The notes under the pieces: generated by a model
Told to the model about the DNA's origin: nothing
The model's database searches: none
What the model saw: only the letters and a program-made list of their open reading frames with translations
Program-made: the position numbers and the translations under genes
Assembly (NCBI GenBank): GCA_946699065.1
Contig: CAMPDV010000041.1
Span: 682,001 to 746,000 of the forward strand
Length of the DNA stretch: 64,000 bases
From: Loxodes magnus
Lineage: Eukaryota > Ciliophora > Karyorelictea > Loxodida > Loxodidae
Direction: 5' to 3'
Shown: piece by piece, positions 49,783-61,783 of the stretch
How positions within the stretch are numbered: the first letter of the stretch is position 1
Layout of the letters: every line of letters starts with the position of its first letter

Positions 49783-50266
49783 AACGCTAAATACAATTTA
49801 TCAATAAATTCATTAAAACTTATGAAGCTCTATCACCTTTATAAAGATCCAAAGCTTTTCACTTATAAATATATAAAATCAGAAAATAATATTTTCTGAT
49901 ATATTTTTCTCTGTTAGCTCATTACAGTTTTCTACATATTATCTTAAAAAACTAAGCATCAAATATTTCTAAATTCTATACATTTCTATGAAAACTTATA
50001 TTAAGCCATTCTAATAATTCTGGTAAGTGTAAAAAATGTTTTTTAAGAGAATTTAATAAGAATCAAAGCATAAAATTCTTCCTCATAACATTCTTTAGAA
50101 ATTAATCTTAGAGTTACACTTTTTTTATATTTATTAACATTAACACCCTGATAATAAAAGGCTATATAACTATACTGTTAAAATTGAGGTAGATATTTCA
50201 TTTTGATATCTAATTAAAGTTAATCCTTTATCTAATAACTTTAATAGTTAAGTGAAAAATTAAAAA
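49783..50266. other. AT-rich intergenic spacer
   Basis: Spacer between two plus-strand genes; nothing recognised. Confidence 0.45.
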
Positions 50267-52438
50267 ATGAAGTGCATTAAACAAACTATTGGAGGTATTA
50301 ACTTAAGTTACCAAGCATTAGATTTATTCGAGTAGTATCTTGCATATTGTTCAGGACCACATGTTCTTATATTTGATTTGAATTAGAAGGCTTGCATTTG
50401 CGATATTTAAACATAATCACAGACAACTACCGTTAAATTTATCTATTCATATGTAGAAGCAGAAAAAAATCCTAACCCTTAGATATCATAAGTCCAGCTG
50501 CTAATTGGAAATTAAAACGGTTCTTTATTAACTTACAGATTTGAGCAATAAAATGAATCTAGTTGCAAGGCAGTTTAGGTTTCATAGAAGTAATTCTAGA
50601 ATAATTCAGTTTAATACATTAATTGTAATTTGATAAGCACTAAGGACAATAAAGTGATTCCTATTAAAAGCTGTATTTATATAAGTGGAGAGATTTTTAT
50701 ATGAAGTGAGGATATTCAAATGTAGATTAATTTGAATTTTTCTAAGTCTTATTAGAACGCTATTATTAATTTCGTTCATGACTAGAAGCTATACATTATA
50801 CTGGGTGGATTTGATTGGAACGTGAATATCTATAGAATCTCTATTGATGAGTTATAAAATTGTACAGAAGCAGATAAGTTAGAATTTTTGACTAGTCTAT
50901 ATGGACATGAAAGCACGATTTAAGATTTAGCCTATAATTATGAGTCTAAGTGGATTGCTAGTGCAAGCTTGGATTACTCAATCAGATTGTGGAATATTGA
51001 AAACTTTTTAAATGATAAGTCTCAGGAAATTCACTTAGAGTCTCTATTAACTTCTCATAATGATTAGGTAAATTCAATTCACTGGAATGAAAAGAACTTA
51101 AAGCAATTAATTAGTACTTCTCTTGATGGCACTGTGAGAATTTGGCAATAAGAAGGAAATCTTTGGACTCCTTGTATAACTCTTGGATAACTTACAATCA
51201 TAAAAAATGGGTTTTTAGGTGCAAAAATTTATGGTAATGAACTAATGGCTTATACAATTGGAAGTGGTATCTTCAGATGAAATATTACAAGTGGAAAATC
51301 ACTTTGGGCACCAACTGGACATCATTTTGCTGTTACAGATGTATAATTTACACCTTGGGGACTTATTAGTTGTGGAAAAGATCAAACCGTAAGAATTTGG
51401 AATTATAACTAATAACAAAGGAATTCTTAACTTTAAACTATAAGTGAAGTATCAAGAGCGCTATAGCATGGATATGATTTAAATACTATCTTGTATCAAT
51501 AAAATTAGAATCATTTATTAGTAGGGGCAGATGAAAAAATCATTAGAATTTTTAGTATGCCAGGGCTTATTTAAATGAAACTAGGATTTTAAAATTAAGA
51601 AGACCAGCAAATATTTCAAATAGCTAGTAAGTAAGCGCTTAGTCTTACAAACGTTACAAGTTCTTTAGATTAAAACTCTTAGTAAAACTAGAATGTATTA
51701 AAGATTAGTGTTAATGATGAATTAACAGAAGATGTTTTGCTTGCATTCACACTATGGATTGAGGATCATTTGCTATTTGGGCATCTTAATGATATCTAGG
51801 TATTAGCCATTAATAATAACCAACAATTCCCTATTTTAGCTTCTGCATGTGAGGCAAAAAACAAAGAGTTTGCAAAGCTGAAACTGTGGAATCTGGATAA
51901 AAGAGAAATTATTGCGAATTTTGATTAGCACAATTTTACTATTTCTGATTTACAGTTTAGTTCTGATGATTCATTTTTATTGGCAGTTTCAAGGGATAGA
52001 ACCTTTAGCATTTATACTAAAAGCCAAGAAGATCATTAAAAATATAATCATTCATTTACAAGCCAATAGATTCACACGAGAGAAATAAAGACATGCTCTA
52101 TATCTCCAGATTGTAAGAAATTTGCGACAGGAGGAAGAGATAAGAAAGTGAAAATATTCTCAGCTGAAAATGGATAAAATTTCTAACTTTTGTAAGAAAT
52201 AACTAATGAGTCTTCAGTATCTGCAGTATGCTTTTACAGCAATTTCTAAATTTTAATAGGTAATAGTGAAGGAGAAATCAGTCTTTATGATTTAGAATAG
52301 AAATAATAGGTATGAAAAGAGCAAATTCACATAGGCAGCGTTAACAAAATCAGAATAAGGAATGATAATAAAAATATATCAAGTTGCGGAGACGACTCAA
52401 TTATATGCTTATTCAAGATAGAGTAAATAACTGTATGA
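50267..52438 (+). CDS. ELP2: Elongator complex subunit 2 (WD40), 723 aa
   Basis: Intronless, ATG 50267 to TGA 52436-52438. Two seven-bladed WD40 propellers are expected and about a dozen repeats are visible: GHESTIQDLAYNYESKWIAS, SHNDQVNSIHWNEKNLKQLI, GHHFAVTDVQFTPWGLISCG, then ADEKIIRIF, HLNDIQVLAINNNQQFPILA, SACEAKNKEF, DLQFSSDDSFLLAVSRDRTF and ISPDCKKFATGGRDKKVKIF. The ADEK-x-xR-x-F, SAC-A-K-x-E and LLAVSRDRT blocks are diagnostic of ELP2 rather than a generic WD40 protein. ELP2 is a core subunit of Elongator, which modifies wobble uridines in tRNAs reading AA- and AG-ending codons. Such tRNA modification is of interest in a cell reading UAA/UAG as Gln. Confidence 0.9.
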
Positions 52439-54171
52439 AAAAATAATTTTAGACTTTTAATAAATATAACCAATCAAATTAACTTATAATTAACTAATAA
52501 GTTACTTTTGATCTAGTAATACATTATACTCATTAATCTCAATTAGTAATCTAGCTCTATTAACTCATTGTAAATTAGATTGGTAGGTGGGAACTTAATC
52601 TCAACATTTGGTTACTTCTTATTTATCATAATTTTATTTATAATTTTTCTTTATTTATATTTTATAAAAATTAGATCAAGCTATTTGTCTTTTTCTTTGA
52701 AGAAGAGCATGATTAATTATCTTCTTTTGTAACAAATGATTTAACTTTTTACTCTTTTTGATATTTTTTTAAAAGTTTTAATTTGGATTTTTACCTTAAA
52801 AACATAACTAAATTGACTTGATAAAATACAGCTGGTTTAAGTATTTAATGCAAGATTTTAATGCTAGTTATCTAGTAATTTATACCTTTTGTATTTCTGC
52901 ATTTAATGAAAATATTAAACTCTATTTTCAAAATAAAGATAAAAGATGAATAATTTTCCTTCACTATGAAACTAATAAAGTTGATGTTTTGTACACTACA
53001 AAATATTAATGCATAAGTATATTCTACTTTAGTAAGAATTGAATTATTGGCTATGAGAATGAACTCTTTTAAAATAAAAATTAAGCAATTAGCAGAAATC
53101 TTGGTTTTAAATATCTAGCATATAGATCTTTTACTATGAATTATTAAACTAATGATAAGTTATGCTTTTAGAAAAGTTTTAATTATCTTAAAATAAAACA
53201 ATTAACAACTTTCTTAGAATTAGAACTTCCGTTTTTTAATTAGGCATATATAATAATATTATCTTTATCTTTTCTAGTTAAAGTTTAAAATAAATCTAAT
53301 TTAAATTATATTCTATATGTGCCAAACAAAAAGTTTTATTAGAATAGAGATAAAAAAACAAGGATCTTTAATATATCTTAGCATTAAATTATCATATTAA
53401 TAGACTGAGAATCCTTAATAGATTTAAACTTTTTATTTCTCTTAATTTTTAGGATGATAGAACTGTAATATTCTTTAACTATGATATCTTCAACTTTATA
53501 ACTTAAATGGTTATATTATAACTAAATATAATATCTATTTATCCTTCATTAATAAATCTTTATATCCATAATAGTAGCTCTTCTAATTCTTTACATTCAA
53601 AGAGCATTTTGCTTAGCATTGTAAACAATTTTAAATTGTAAACTTATAATATTAAAGCTATCAATCAATATGATAGAGCTGCTTGAAGTAGAACATACTA
53701 AGACTTAGGTAAATAGTTAATGACTGATCTAAATTTGTTTATTCTAATTCTTATAAGTAAATTGATAGTCTCTTAGAAATTACTCTAAGTACACTTATTT
53801 TCTACTATGAGAATTTCAAGAGTATTTTCATCTCAAATAATTCTGAAGTTTTGTGTTTTAATACTGTTTATTATCAGAGCTGATTGTAAGATTATCCATC
53901 AGTCCAAAAAAAAATTGTTTAGTTCTTAAAAATTTAAAAGGAAATTAGGAGAGACTTTCTATTAAATATCTTCAGTATTAATGAGATAAAGAGATAGTTA
54001 TGCTAAACAGTTCATTTTGCTTTTACATTCCATGAAGTTGCACATTTAATTAGCATTAATAAAGAAGAGTGATTATCTTAGGTCTTATTAGCTTAAGCAT
54101 TTTTATTGTTTGCTTAAAAGATTCATTTTTAAGTAAATAATTCAGACATTTTAATAATATCTCCATTTAAC
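52439..54171. other. AT-rich intergenic spacer
   Basis: About 1.7 kb. The eS10 promoter lies at its right end. Weak Lys/Ser-containing frames around 53870-54120 occur on both strands and are not called. Confidence 0.4.
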
Positions 54172-54738
54172 ATGGTGCTCATTAACAAAGCTGACCGAAG
54201 GAAACTATACGAATATTTACTTTCGGAGGGTGTTTTAGTGGTTAAGAAGGATCCTGTGCTAAAAAAGCACCACGAATTGAACATCTAAAATTTGCATGTT
54301 ATGATGATATGTAAAAGCTTGAAATCCAGAAATTTGGTTACTTTGGAGTTCAATTGGCGTTGGTATTACTACACACTCACAAACGAAGGAATAAAATATT
54401 TGCAGAACTTTTTGGGTGTATCTCCAGAAGTCGTACCACACACACTTTAGAAACCTAAACCAAAGCCAGGCTAAGCCGGATAAGTAAGATCTGGACCCAG
54501 AACTGGAGGTGGAAGAGGTGCTGGCAGAGGAAGAGGAAGAGGAGCAGCACAAGAAAAAGAAGAGGGAGAAGGATGGGGTGGAGATGCTCAACCAGAAGCA
54601 TAACAAGGAGGATGGGAACAAGCCGGAGCGCCAGCTTAATAATAGTAGAGCACTGCTTGGGTTTAAGAATAATAGCCACCAAAAGAAGCAGAAAATGAAG
54701 GTTGGGGAAATGAGAATAAAGATGAAAGTGGGTGGTGA
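54172..54738 (+). CDS. RPS10: Small ribosomal subunit protein eS10, 188 aa
   Basis: Intronless, ATG 54172 to TGA 54736-54738. The N-terminal S10/plectin winged-helix domain is clear: MVLINKADRRKLYEYLLSEG, VLVVKKDPVLKKHHEL, NLHVMMICKSLKSRNLVTLE and WRWYYYTLTNEGIKYLQNFL. An arginine-glycine tail follows (RTGGGRGAGRGRGRGAA) and then an unusual Gly/Glu/Trp/Gln-rich extension with repeated GGW/EGW units, longer than the usual Arg-Gly end. The protein sits in the head of the 40S subunit. All seven Trp are TGG and none TGA, in contrast to the mixed usage of other genes here, while TAA/TAG still serve as Gln. Confidence 0.95.
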
Positions 54739-57099
54739 TTTAAGGGGAAATTTAAATTAAAAACTTTATATAAAATAATTTTAAAATATATTAATCTTTT
54801 CTATATACTACAATCAACACTCACCTTTTCCTCTTGCTTGCAATACTAAGCTGATTTAAAATTGCTTGTAAATTTCTTTGGATCACTTATTTCTGCTAAA
54901 AATTAGTCTAAGCATATATAAAATAAAAATTGATGCCTAGCTTAAACATATTGTATTATAGTAGGCTCAAATAGCAATAAGCTTAGATTTTTATAATTAA
55001 TACAAAGTAGTTTTTATATCTTTCCTAAACTACTTTAATTTACAAATGCTAAGTCATTTGCATATCTTCAAGTTAAGTAACATTTATGTAAAAAGTATAA
55101 TGAAAAGCAAAACACAGACTAGTAAGAGAAATTATTTTAAGACTAAAAGATAAAGATAATTAAAAGAAATAAATACCAAACATAGAAGATATTCAGGAAA
55201 CCAGAAAGGAAAACAATAAAAAGTGAATGCTTTAGAAAGAAATTTTAGTTAAAGATATATAAGAAAGTATTTTAGTTATTTAATGGATAGAACCAAAACA
55301 ATTTAAAGCAAGAACTTTCAGATATTAAGTCAGCTGGCAGCCTTTATTTTCATATTAAGAAAAGAGAGATAATTAATTTAATCATAAGAGTAACTAAAAA
55401 GTTACTTAGTAATAGTCATAATTTCTAATAAATTTAGAATTAATTTTACAATATTAATGTGAACCTTTTTATTTAAAATATCTGGTTTTTACTGAAAGTA
55501 TTATAAATCTTCCTAAAGAAGATAAAGTTATTATTACAAGTATATTTCATTATTAAATTAATTAAAGTATTTAAAAGATCTATTATCCAATACTTTTAAA
55601 ATATAAAAGGTAAAATGGAGCATACTATAGAGAAAGAAAAGTGAAAGATCTAATTAAAATAAAAGAAAAGTTATTTAGAATATAAAATGAAAATACTAGA
55701 GTGCTTTAATATTATAATGACTATTATCTTAGTCTATTAAGTTTAATATTCTTCACTTAGGCTTTAATCTAAGCTATATGTAAAGATAAAAGCTTTTAAT
55801 TTATTCTTTTCAAGTAAAATATCAATATAAGTAAAATGTAATAAAAACACATAGCTCTAATTTAACCTAATAAATAAAAAAGCTAAATATCTATATTTTT
55901 ATACCAAACATCATTTTTACTATAATTTTATCATTTATAGTAGTCAAAGTGTAAGTATTTACTCCTTTTAATATAGTCTCTCATAATATCTCATCTTTTT
56001 ATAGATCTCGCTGGTTGAATAATTTTGGAATCATAAAGCGAGCTACTTAGATTAAAATAAAATTTAAAGATATGCATTCTTTTGTTATAAATACTTATAG
56101 TTATATTTAAAGCGAGTTATTAAAGAATAATCATAGGATTAGCTCGTAACTAATTATTTTTTCTCAATTTTATTCATATTTTCTAGATTCTTCCCAAATA
56201 AACTGTAAAAAATTATATCTTAAATACCTTATGATATAACTATAAATAATGAGACTAATTAAAAGAAATTCTAGCTATATTTTTAAATTCTACTTAGGAA
56301 ATTTAAAATTAATTCAAATAAAATTAAATTTTCTTAAATCCTTTTTACTACTAGAATGAGATAATCTTATTCTTTAATATTCTCTTTAGTCTTATCTTTC
56401 TTTTAAGTTTAGGTTATTAAATTCTGCTTTATTATTTACTCCCCAAATTATTTATAAACTTTAGTTAGTATAATAAATGAAAGACTTATTCCTTTAGTTA
56501 ACTTCTTTAGTTCTTAGATTTCTAAGTTTCCTTACTATTCCGTTTATATATCCCAGGAAATATTAAGCTTTTCTTTAGTAGTTGCTTAAGATTATAATCT
56601 TAAATTATTTTAATAAGAAAGCCCTGAACATCACAATTGTAAATATTTCCAAATAAGTTAATAAAGGATAAGATAAATTTATTAAGAATACATTTCTGCT
56701 AAATAATTGAGCAGATTAAAGTAAATAATTCATTAGCATTAAGAAAACAGAGAGTCAAATTATTTAAGTTTACATTGTAATTATAAACTAAGCTAAATAT
56801 CACCTTACTATAATTTGCAAGTCTTTACGAAGATTCCATTTTAATGATATTTAGAAAAGAAAAATCATAATGAAATTTTGAAATATTTTAAGAGGTCAAA
56901 AATGTAAAAAATATAGGAAATAGGAAGGAATAGAATAAAAACATTTTCTGAAATGATTAACACTCCAAAAAAGTAATATTATAAATTAAAGTGAAACCTC
57001 TTTTATAAAAGTCATCATAGTTTTAACTTTTTAAAATTGTATATGAAAATCAAGTATGATTTAAATTTGACAATTTTAAAATAAAAATTTTAAGCTTCC
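54739..57099. other. Long AT-rich spacer
   Basis: About 2.4 kb of AT-rich DNA with no supported gene. Confidence 0.4.
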
Positions 57100-57645
57100 T
57101 CATAATTTTCTTATAGGATCTAAAAAATACTAAATTTTTAAATTTGGCTCGATTTCTCTTAATAAATTTCCTTGAAATAATTGCAACTTAATCTTCATGG
57201 CTAAATTCAAATTTCTTTCATTATTGAAGACATAATTTATTCTTGGGCATCTTATATTTTTTACATTATAATCAAAACAATCAAAGCTAATTTTTATTTT
57301 AATTTCTTCTTTATAACTAGTACTTTATAAATTCCAGCCTTTTTTTTGTTCCTGCTCTATAATATTTTTCTATTGTCTAATGAAAATAAAGAAATTTATT
57401 TAAATTCCCAGTTTTTTAATATTCCATTCCTAATTTCTTTATAAATATCTATTTATTTCCTTTTATTTCTAATGTAGTTCTTTTTCATAATTATTATATT
57501 TAATTACCCAGATTATTTCTTCTATTTTTAAATCTAAATACAATCAAAATTATTCCTTTACATTAAGATTTATTCCCTTTTTTTAAGCAAATATCCTTTT
57601 TTTTGAAAAATAAAGACACAGAAGCTGTAAAATATGATTTCTCAT
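57100..57645 (-). CDS. Possible unknown protein, 181 aa
   Basis: Minus frame from the ATG at 57643-57645 to TGA at 57100-57102, with one internal TGA. Glu is several times more frequent than expected from base composition (YNNYEKELHQKQKEINRYLQ, SYKEEIKIKISFDCFDYNVK, NIRCPRINYVFNNERNLNL, LREIEPNLKIQYFLDP), and the peptide alternates helix-like and strand-like patterns. These points favour a real AT-rich gene. No family or motif is recognised. Confidence 0.42.
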
Positions 57646-58490
57646 ATTTCTCTTTCCTGGAAAATAAAAAACCTAAAAAAGCAATTTATATATTGGCTAT
57701 TTAAATATGAAATTAAAAACTTATCCAAATAGCTTGATTATTCTGAAATATAGTAGCTAAATAAGAATCAAATATAGTATAATTAATAACAAAATTAATT
57801 AAAGTAAAAAGATAAAAAAGCTTTAACTTTAAGCATTAAATGCCTTTGACTAAATGATATTTAAATTATTCATATTTTAATTTATAAAAATTTAGTTTTA
57901 AGCTAGTAGATCTCATTAACTTTATATATAAAAGAATCGTTCATTATTTAGGAAAAATGATAAGGATATTCGAATATAGATATATTTAATAGTTTTAGAT
58001 ATCTCTATGAAAATGATATATTATGAATTAGTATATTCTAATTAATAAATTATATTTATATATTTTAAATACTTAGTGATTTCGCAATACAATACATTCA
58101 TTTTAAGGAAGCTTTTGTTTACTTTTCATCTTTACCATTATAAATTTAAACTTTATTATATATTTTGTAAGTTTAAAAGGATTTTCTATAATTTTAATTC
58201 ATATCCAGCATAAATTTATTTATGTCCAAACTAACAAAATTGAGATAGTTGAGAAAATATTAAAAAAATTAAAGAAGTAGACTTAAAAATAAGTTTATCA
58301 GCCTTTTGTTTTTTAAGCAAGATGCTTTAAGCTTATAATTTAACAGTATGTATTTGTTAATGTAAGGCTATTTATTTAAAATATAAGTATATTTATATAT
58401 ATTTAAAGATCTTTTTCCCTTAATAATTGGCTATTTAATTAATTTTAAAGCTTTAAATATTTCAGCTAAGTATATTAACAATAATACCTA
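57646..58490. other. AT-rich intergenic spacer
   Basis: Nothing recognised. Confidence 0.45.
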
Positions 58491-58741
58491 ATGCTTTTAA
58501 ATAATTTTAGTTGTCTTAAATCACCCTCAGAATTATTAGAAGAACAGATAAATGAAAATTAGTGAAATTATTAGATCGTGATATTATAATGTAAGTCTTA
58601 ATCTATATCTATTTTCAATCTATTCAAATATAAAAGAGACTAATTAAAAAAATTTAACAATATGAAGAAATTGATGCAAACTCATTTATAAGAGAGAGAT
58701 TTAATAGTATTTGAAATAATTATCTAAGTTAAAAGCGTTGA
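58491..58741 (+). other. Probable short coding fragments, splicing unresolved
   Basis: Two coding-like stretches lie in different frames: from the ATG at 58491 (NNFSCLKSPSELLEEQINEN) and, about 90 bases later, KKIQQYEEIDANSFIRERFN, ending at a TGA at 58739-58741. An intron should join them, but no single GT-AG intron of the usual size gives the right frame. It may be one small gene, or a 5' part of the next candidate. Confidence 0.33.
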
Positions 58742-58771
58742 TTTATCTACTATTAAAAAACATAAAATAGA

Positions 58772-59269
58772 ATGATAAAATATAATCAAGTAGCAAGAAT
58801 TGCTAAATTAAATCTATCTGATGGATTAATGAGGATATAAAATCCAAACAAAGGATATTAAAATCGAAAATATAAACACAGAAAAAAAAGTTGTACTTTG
58901 GACAACAATATAAATATCTATAAAAAATAACAAGATTTCAAAGAATTTTGAGAAGATAGATAAAAAGAAAAAATTAAAATTAAAGAAGGAGTATTGAAAG
59001 ATTGTGAGGAAAAATTAAGAAGAAATATAATGCACTAATTTATAATAAATAGCTGATTTTTAAAAGCTATACTCACATTGAGGATAAAATTAAAAAAAAT
59101 AATCAAGTAATCATTAAAAAAATTAATTTTTTAATTAAATATCCAAATACTCTAAAAATTGGGAGATAAAACATGCTTCTTTAAAACTGACTTTCAAACT
59201 CTTTTTCTTATTTTACTTGTTTACCTAAAGATATTGAAGCATTTTAAATAGCATAAAATTTAGATCTGA
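58772..59269 (+). CDS. Possible unknown basic protein, 165 aa
   Basis: Plus frame from the ATG at 58772 (just after an in-frame TGA) to TGA 59267-59269. The first 100 residues are charged and coding-like (MIKYNQVARIAKLNLSDGLM, KQQDFKEFWEDRQKEKIKIK, KDCEEKLRRNIMHQFI), with two TGA Trp codons in aromatic helical context. The last 50 residues are more hydrophobic. No family is recognised. It converges with the kinase-WD40 gene, whose stop is 150 bases downstream. Confidence 0.4.
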
Positions 59270-59419
59270 CTAATAATAATTTTATATATTTGCATTTATT
59301 ATAAATATTTACTATTATTATAATTTGAATCAAATTCTTTAAAATAATTCTATTTTTTTATCAAATTTCTTGCTTTTAAAATAAATTCTACCTGGCAGTT
59401 TCACTTATCACAATATTGT

Positions 59420-61783
59420 TCAAACTACAATTCTAGAACTTTACCCCATAATCAGAATAAATACTGTTTCAATCGATCTATTTAGTTAAATTATTTAATA
59501 TCCACTTACCTGCTATTACTAGCCTAAATTTTTAGTTTGTAATAACCTCTATACATTCCATCTTTTTACTGCATTTTCACTACCTCCTGATATTATCCAC
59601 TTGTTATCCCTTGAGAGTTTAACACTTCCTATATCTTCTTTGTGTCCTTTGATAGTTAAAATGCATTAATCTGTCTAAAAATCTCATATCTTTATTGTTT
59701 TATCGGCGCTTCCTGATAATATTCATCTATTTTCACTTGATATTACGACAGATCATACAATAGATGTATGGCCAGACAAAGTACTCATTAACTATCCAGT
59801 TATCAAGTCTCATTTATTTATCGTAGTGTCAAAACTTCCTGATAAGATTCACTTATTGTCACTTGAGATTGTTACTGAAAGTACTTTATATTTATGACCT
59901 TACAAAGTATTCTTTAACTAAGCTGTTTTTATGTCCCATATCTTTACAGACTTATCGAAACTGCCTGATACTATTAAAATATTGTCACTTGATATAGAAA
60001 CAGAGGATACCTAATCCTCATGTCCCTTCAAAGTACTTTTTAACTAGCCAGTTATCATATCTCATACTTTTATTGTAGTGTCATCACTTCCTGATACTAT
60101 TAATTTATTGTCACTTGAAATTGCTACAGAACTTACATAATCCATATGTCCCACTAAATCACTCTTTAACTAGCCAGTCATCATGTCTCATATTTTTATT
60201 GTCCTGTCAAAACTTCCTGATGCTATATAGTTATTATCTCTTGAAATAGCCAAAGTTCATACACGATCATAATGACCGGTCAATGTATTCTTTAATTAAC
60301 CAGATAACATGTCCCATATATTTATCGTTGAATCATGGCTTCCTGATACGATTAACTTATTATCACTTGATATATCTACAGATCTTACAAATTATGTATG
60401 TTCCTTCAAGATATGAGGCTATTCAGTGACTATATCCAGTAAGTTAACGTTATTCAAGTTACAATTTACAAACTTAGTGTTTGTTAAATTGCATTTTTAC
60501 AAGTTAGCATTGGATAAGTTACAATTTGTTATTATCATGTCCGATAAATCAGCATTTGATATTTTTATTTCCTATAAATTCCGTTAGTCAAATTTATGAT
60601 TCAAATAATTTAGAATTGTCATAGCATTAGCAGCTGCTGGCTAGACTTATATATGCTGCTTTGAAAACTCTATTACTTGTCTTAATTAATTCTCCAAATT
60701 TATATCTTTTATCTCATTCAATTTCATAAGTATATCTGTTTTTCCATTTAAAGAGCCCTTATTTATTGGATTTTATATCAGTAATTCAATTTCTAATTTC
60801 TAATTTCGAAAACTTATCAAATAGTCGATTAACTATTCTTTCGTTATATCATTGAAATCATTAATTTAGCATTAAACTTATGCATCTTGTTCTTCTTTTT
60901 CCCTTCCTTAACCAATGTGATAATCCTATATTAACTCTTATTTACTTTCTTCGTTTTTTGTTATTTTCTAGTTCTCAGTCTAAACAAGAACTTTTAGCAT
61001 TTTCTCTATATTATCTATATCTAACCTGCTCTAAGCCTCTTATATTCAGCAATTACTTATTATATATGCATATTATTAAGAACAATCTTTTGGAATTTCC
61101 TCTCTTTCACCATTCAAAACTTTTTGCGTAATTTCCTAGTTATTTACAGTCTTATATGGTATATTTTAAGACGCTATTTCCCAAAAAATTACTCCTAATG
61201 CATATATATCCGATTTCTTACAACATTAAGACTATTTACTTATCAACTCTGGAGCTAACCAAGGAGTTGTTTCGACTTTCGTGGCCATGTTCAGCGTTTT
61301 CTATTCATTCTTTATCTTTTCCAGCCCAAAATCCGTAATTTTTGCCACATAATTATTATCCAAAAGTATGTTATTACTCTTTAAATCTCCGTGAACTATT
61401 TCCAAGTTATGCAGATATTGAAGACCTTAAACTATATTTAAACTTATTTAGTATCTTAATGACCAAGGTATCTCTTTACTATTGAGTAAAAATTAATGTA
61501 GCGATTAAGTCATTAATTCCATTACTAAGCTTAAAGGGGAAAGACTGTATCCATATAGCTTCAACACATTTGGATGATGAAGTTTCTTTAACTCTTGAAA
61601 TTCTTATATAATTTCTTTATCAATATTCTATGATGAGCTCTCTAAGAAAACCTATTTTATCGCAATATTATTCTCTAGTCACCTTCCTCTTAATACCGTT
61701 CCAAAACTTCCGCTACCAATTTTTTCTCCCTTTTCTAAACTTTCGTTTTGAATGATGAAATCTTAACTTATGTTAGATTCCAT
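59420..61783 (-). CDS. Protein kinase fused to pentapeptide repeats and seven WD40 repeats, 787 aa
   Basis: Single frame from the ATG at 61781-61783 to TGA at 59420-59422. Residues about 15-280 are a tyrosine-kinase-like kinase: [48 protein letters not shown] and a final ARK-type helix. The usual HRD is His-Gly-Asp, so it is a non-RD kinase, but Lys, catalytic Asp and DFG remain. A helical linker follows. Residues about 405-450 are pentapeptide repeats ([20 protein letters not shown]), a right-handed beta helix. Residues about 460-745 hold seven near-identical WD40 repeats ([33 protein letters not shown]). The WD Trp is TGG in some repeats and TGA in others. It is probably a signalling scaffold; its substrate is unknown. 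Confidence 0.9.

Noticed and set aside
54259-54760. Overlapping open frames on both strands
   Set aside because: Shadows of the eS10 gene, whose frame gives a full ribosomal protein.
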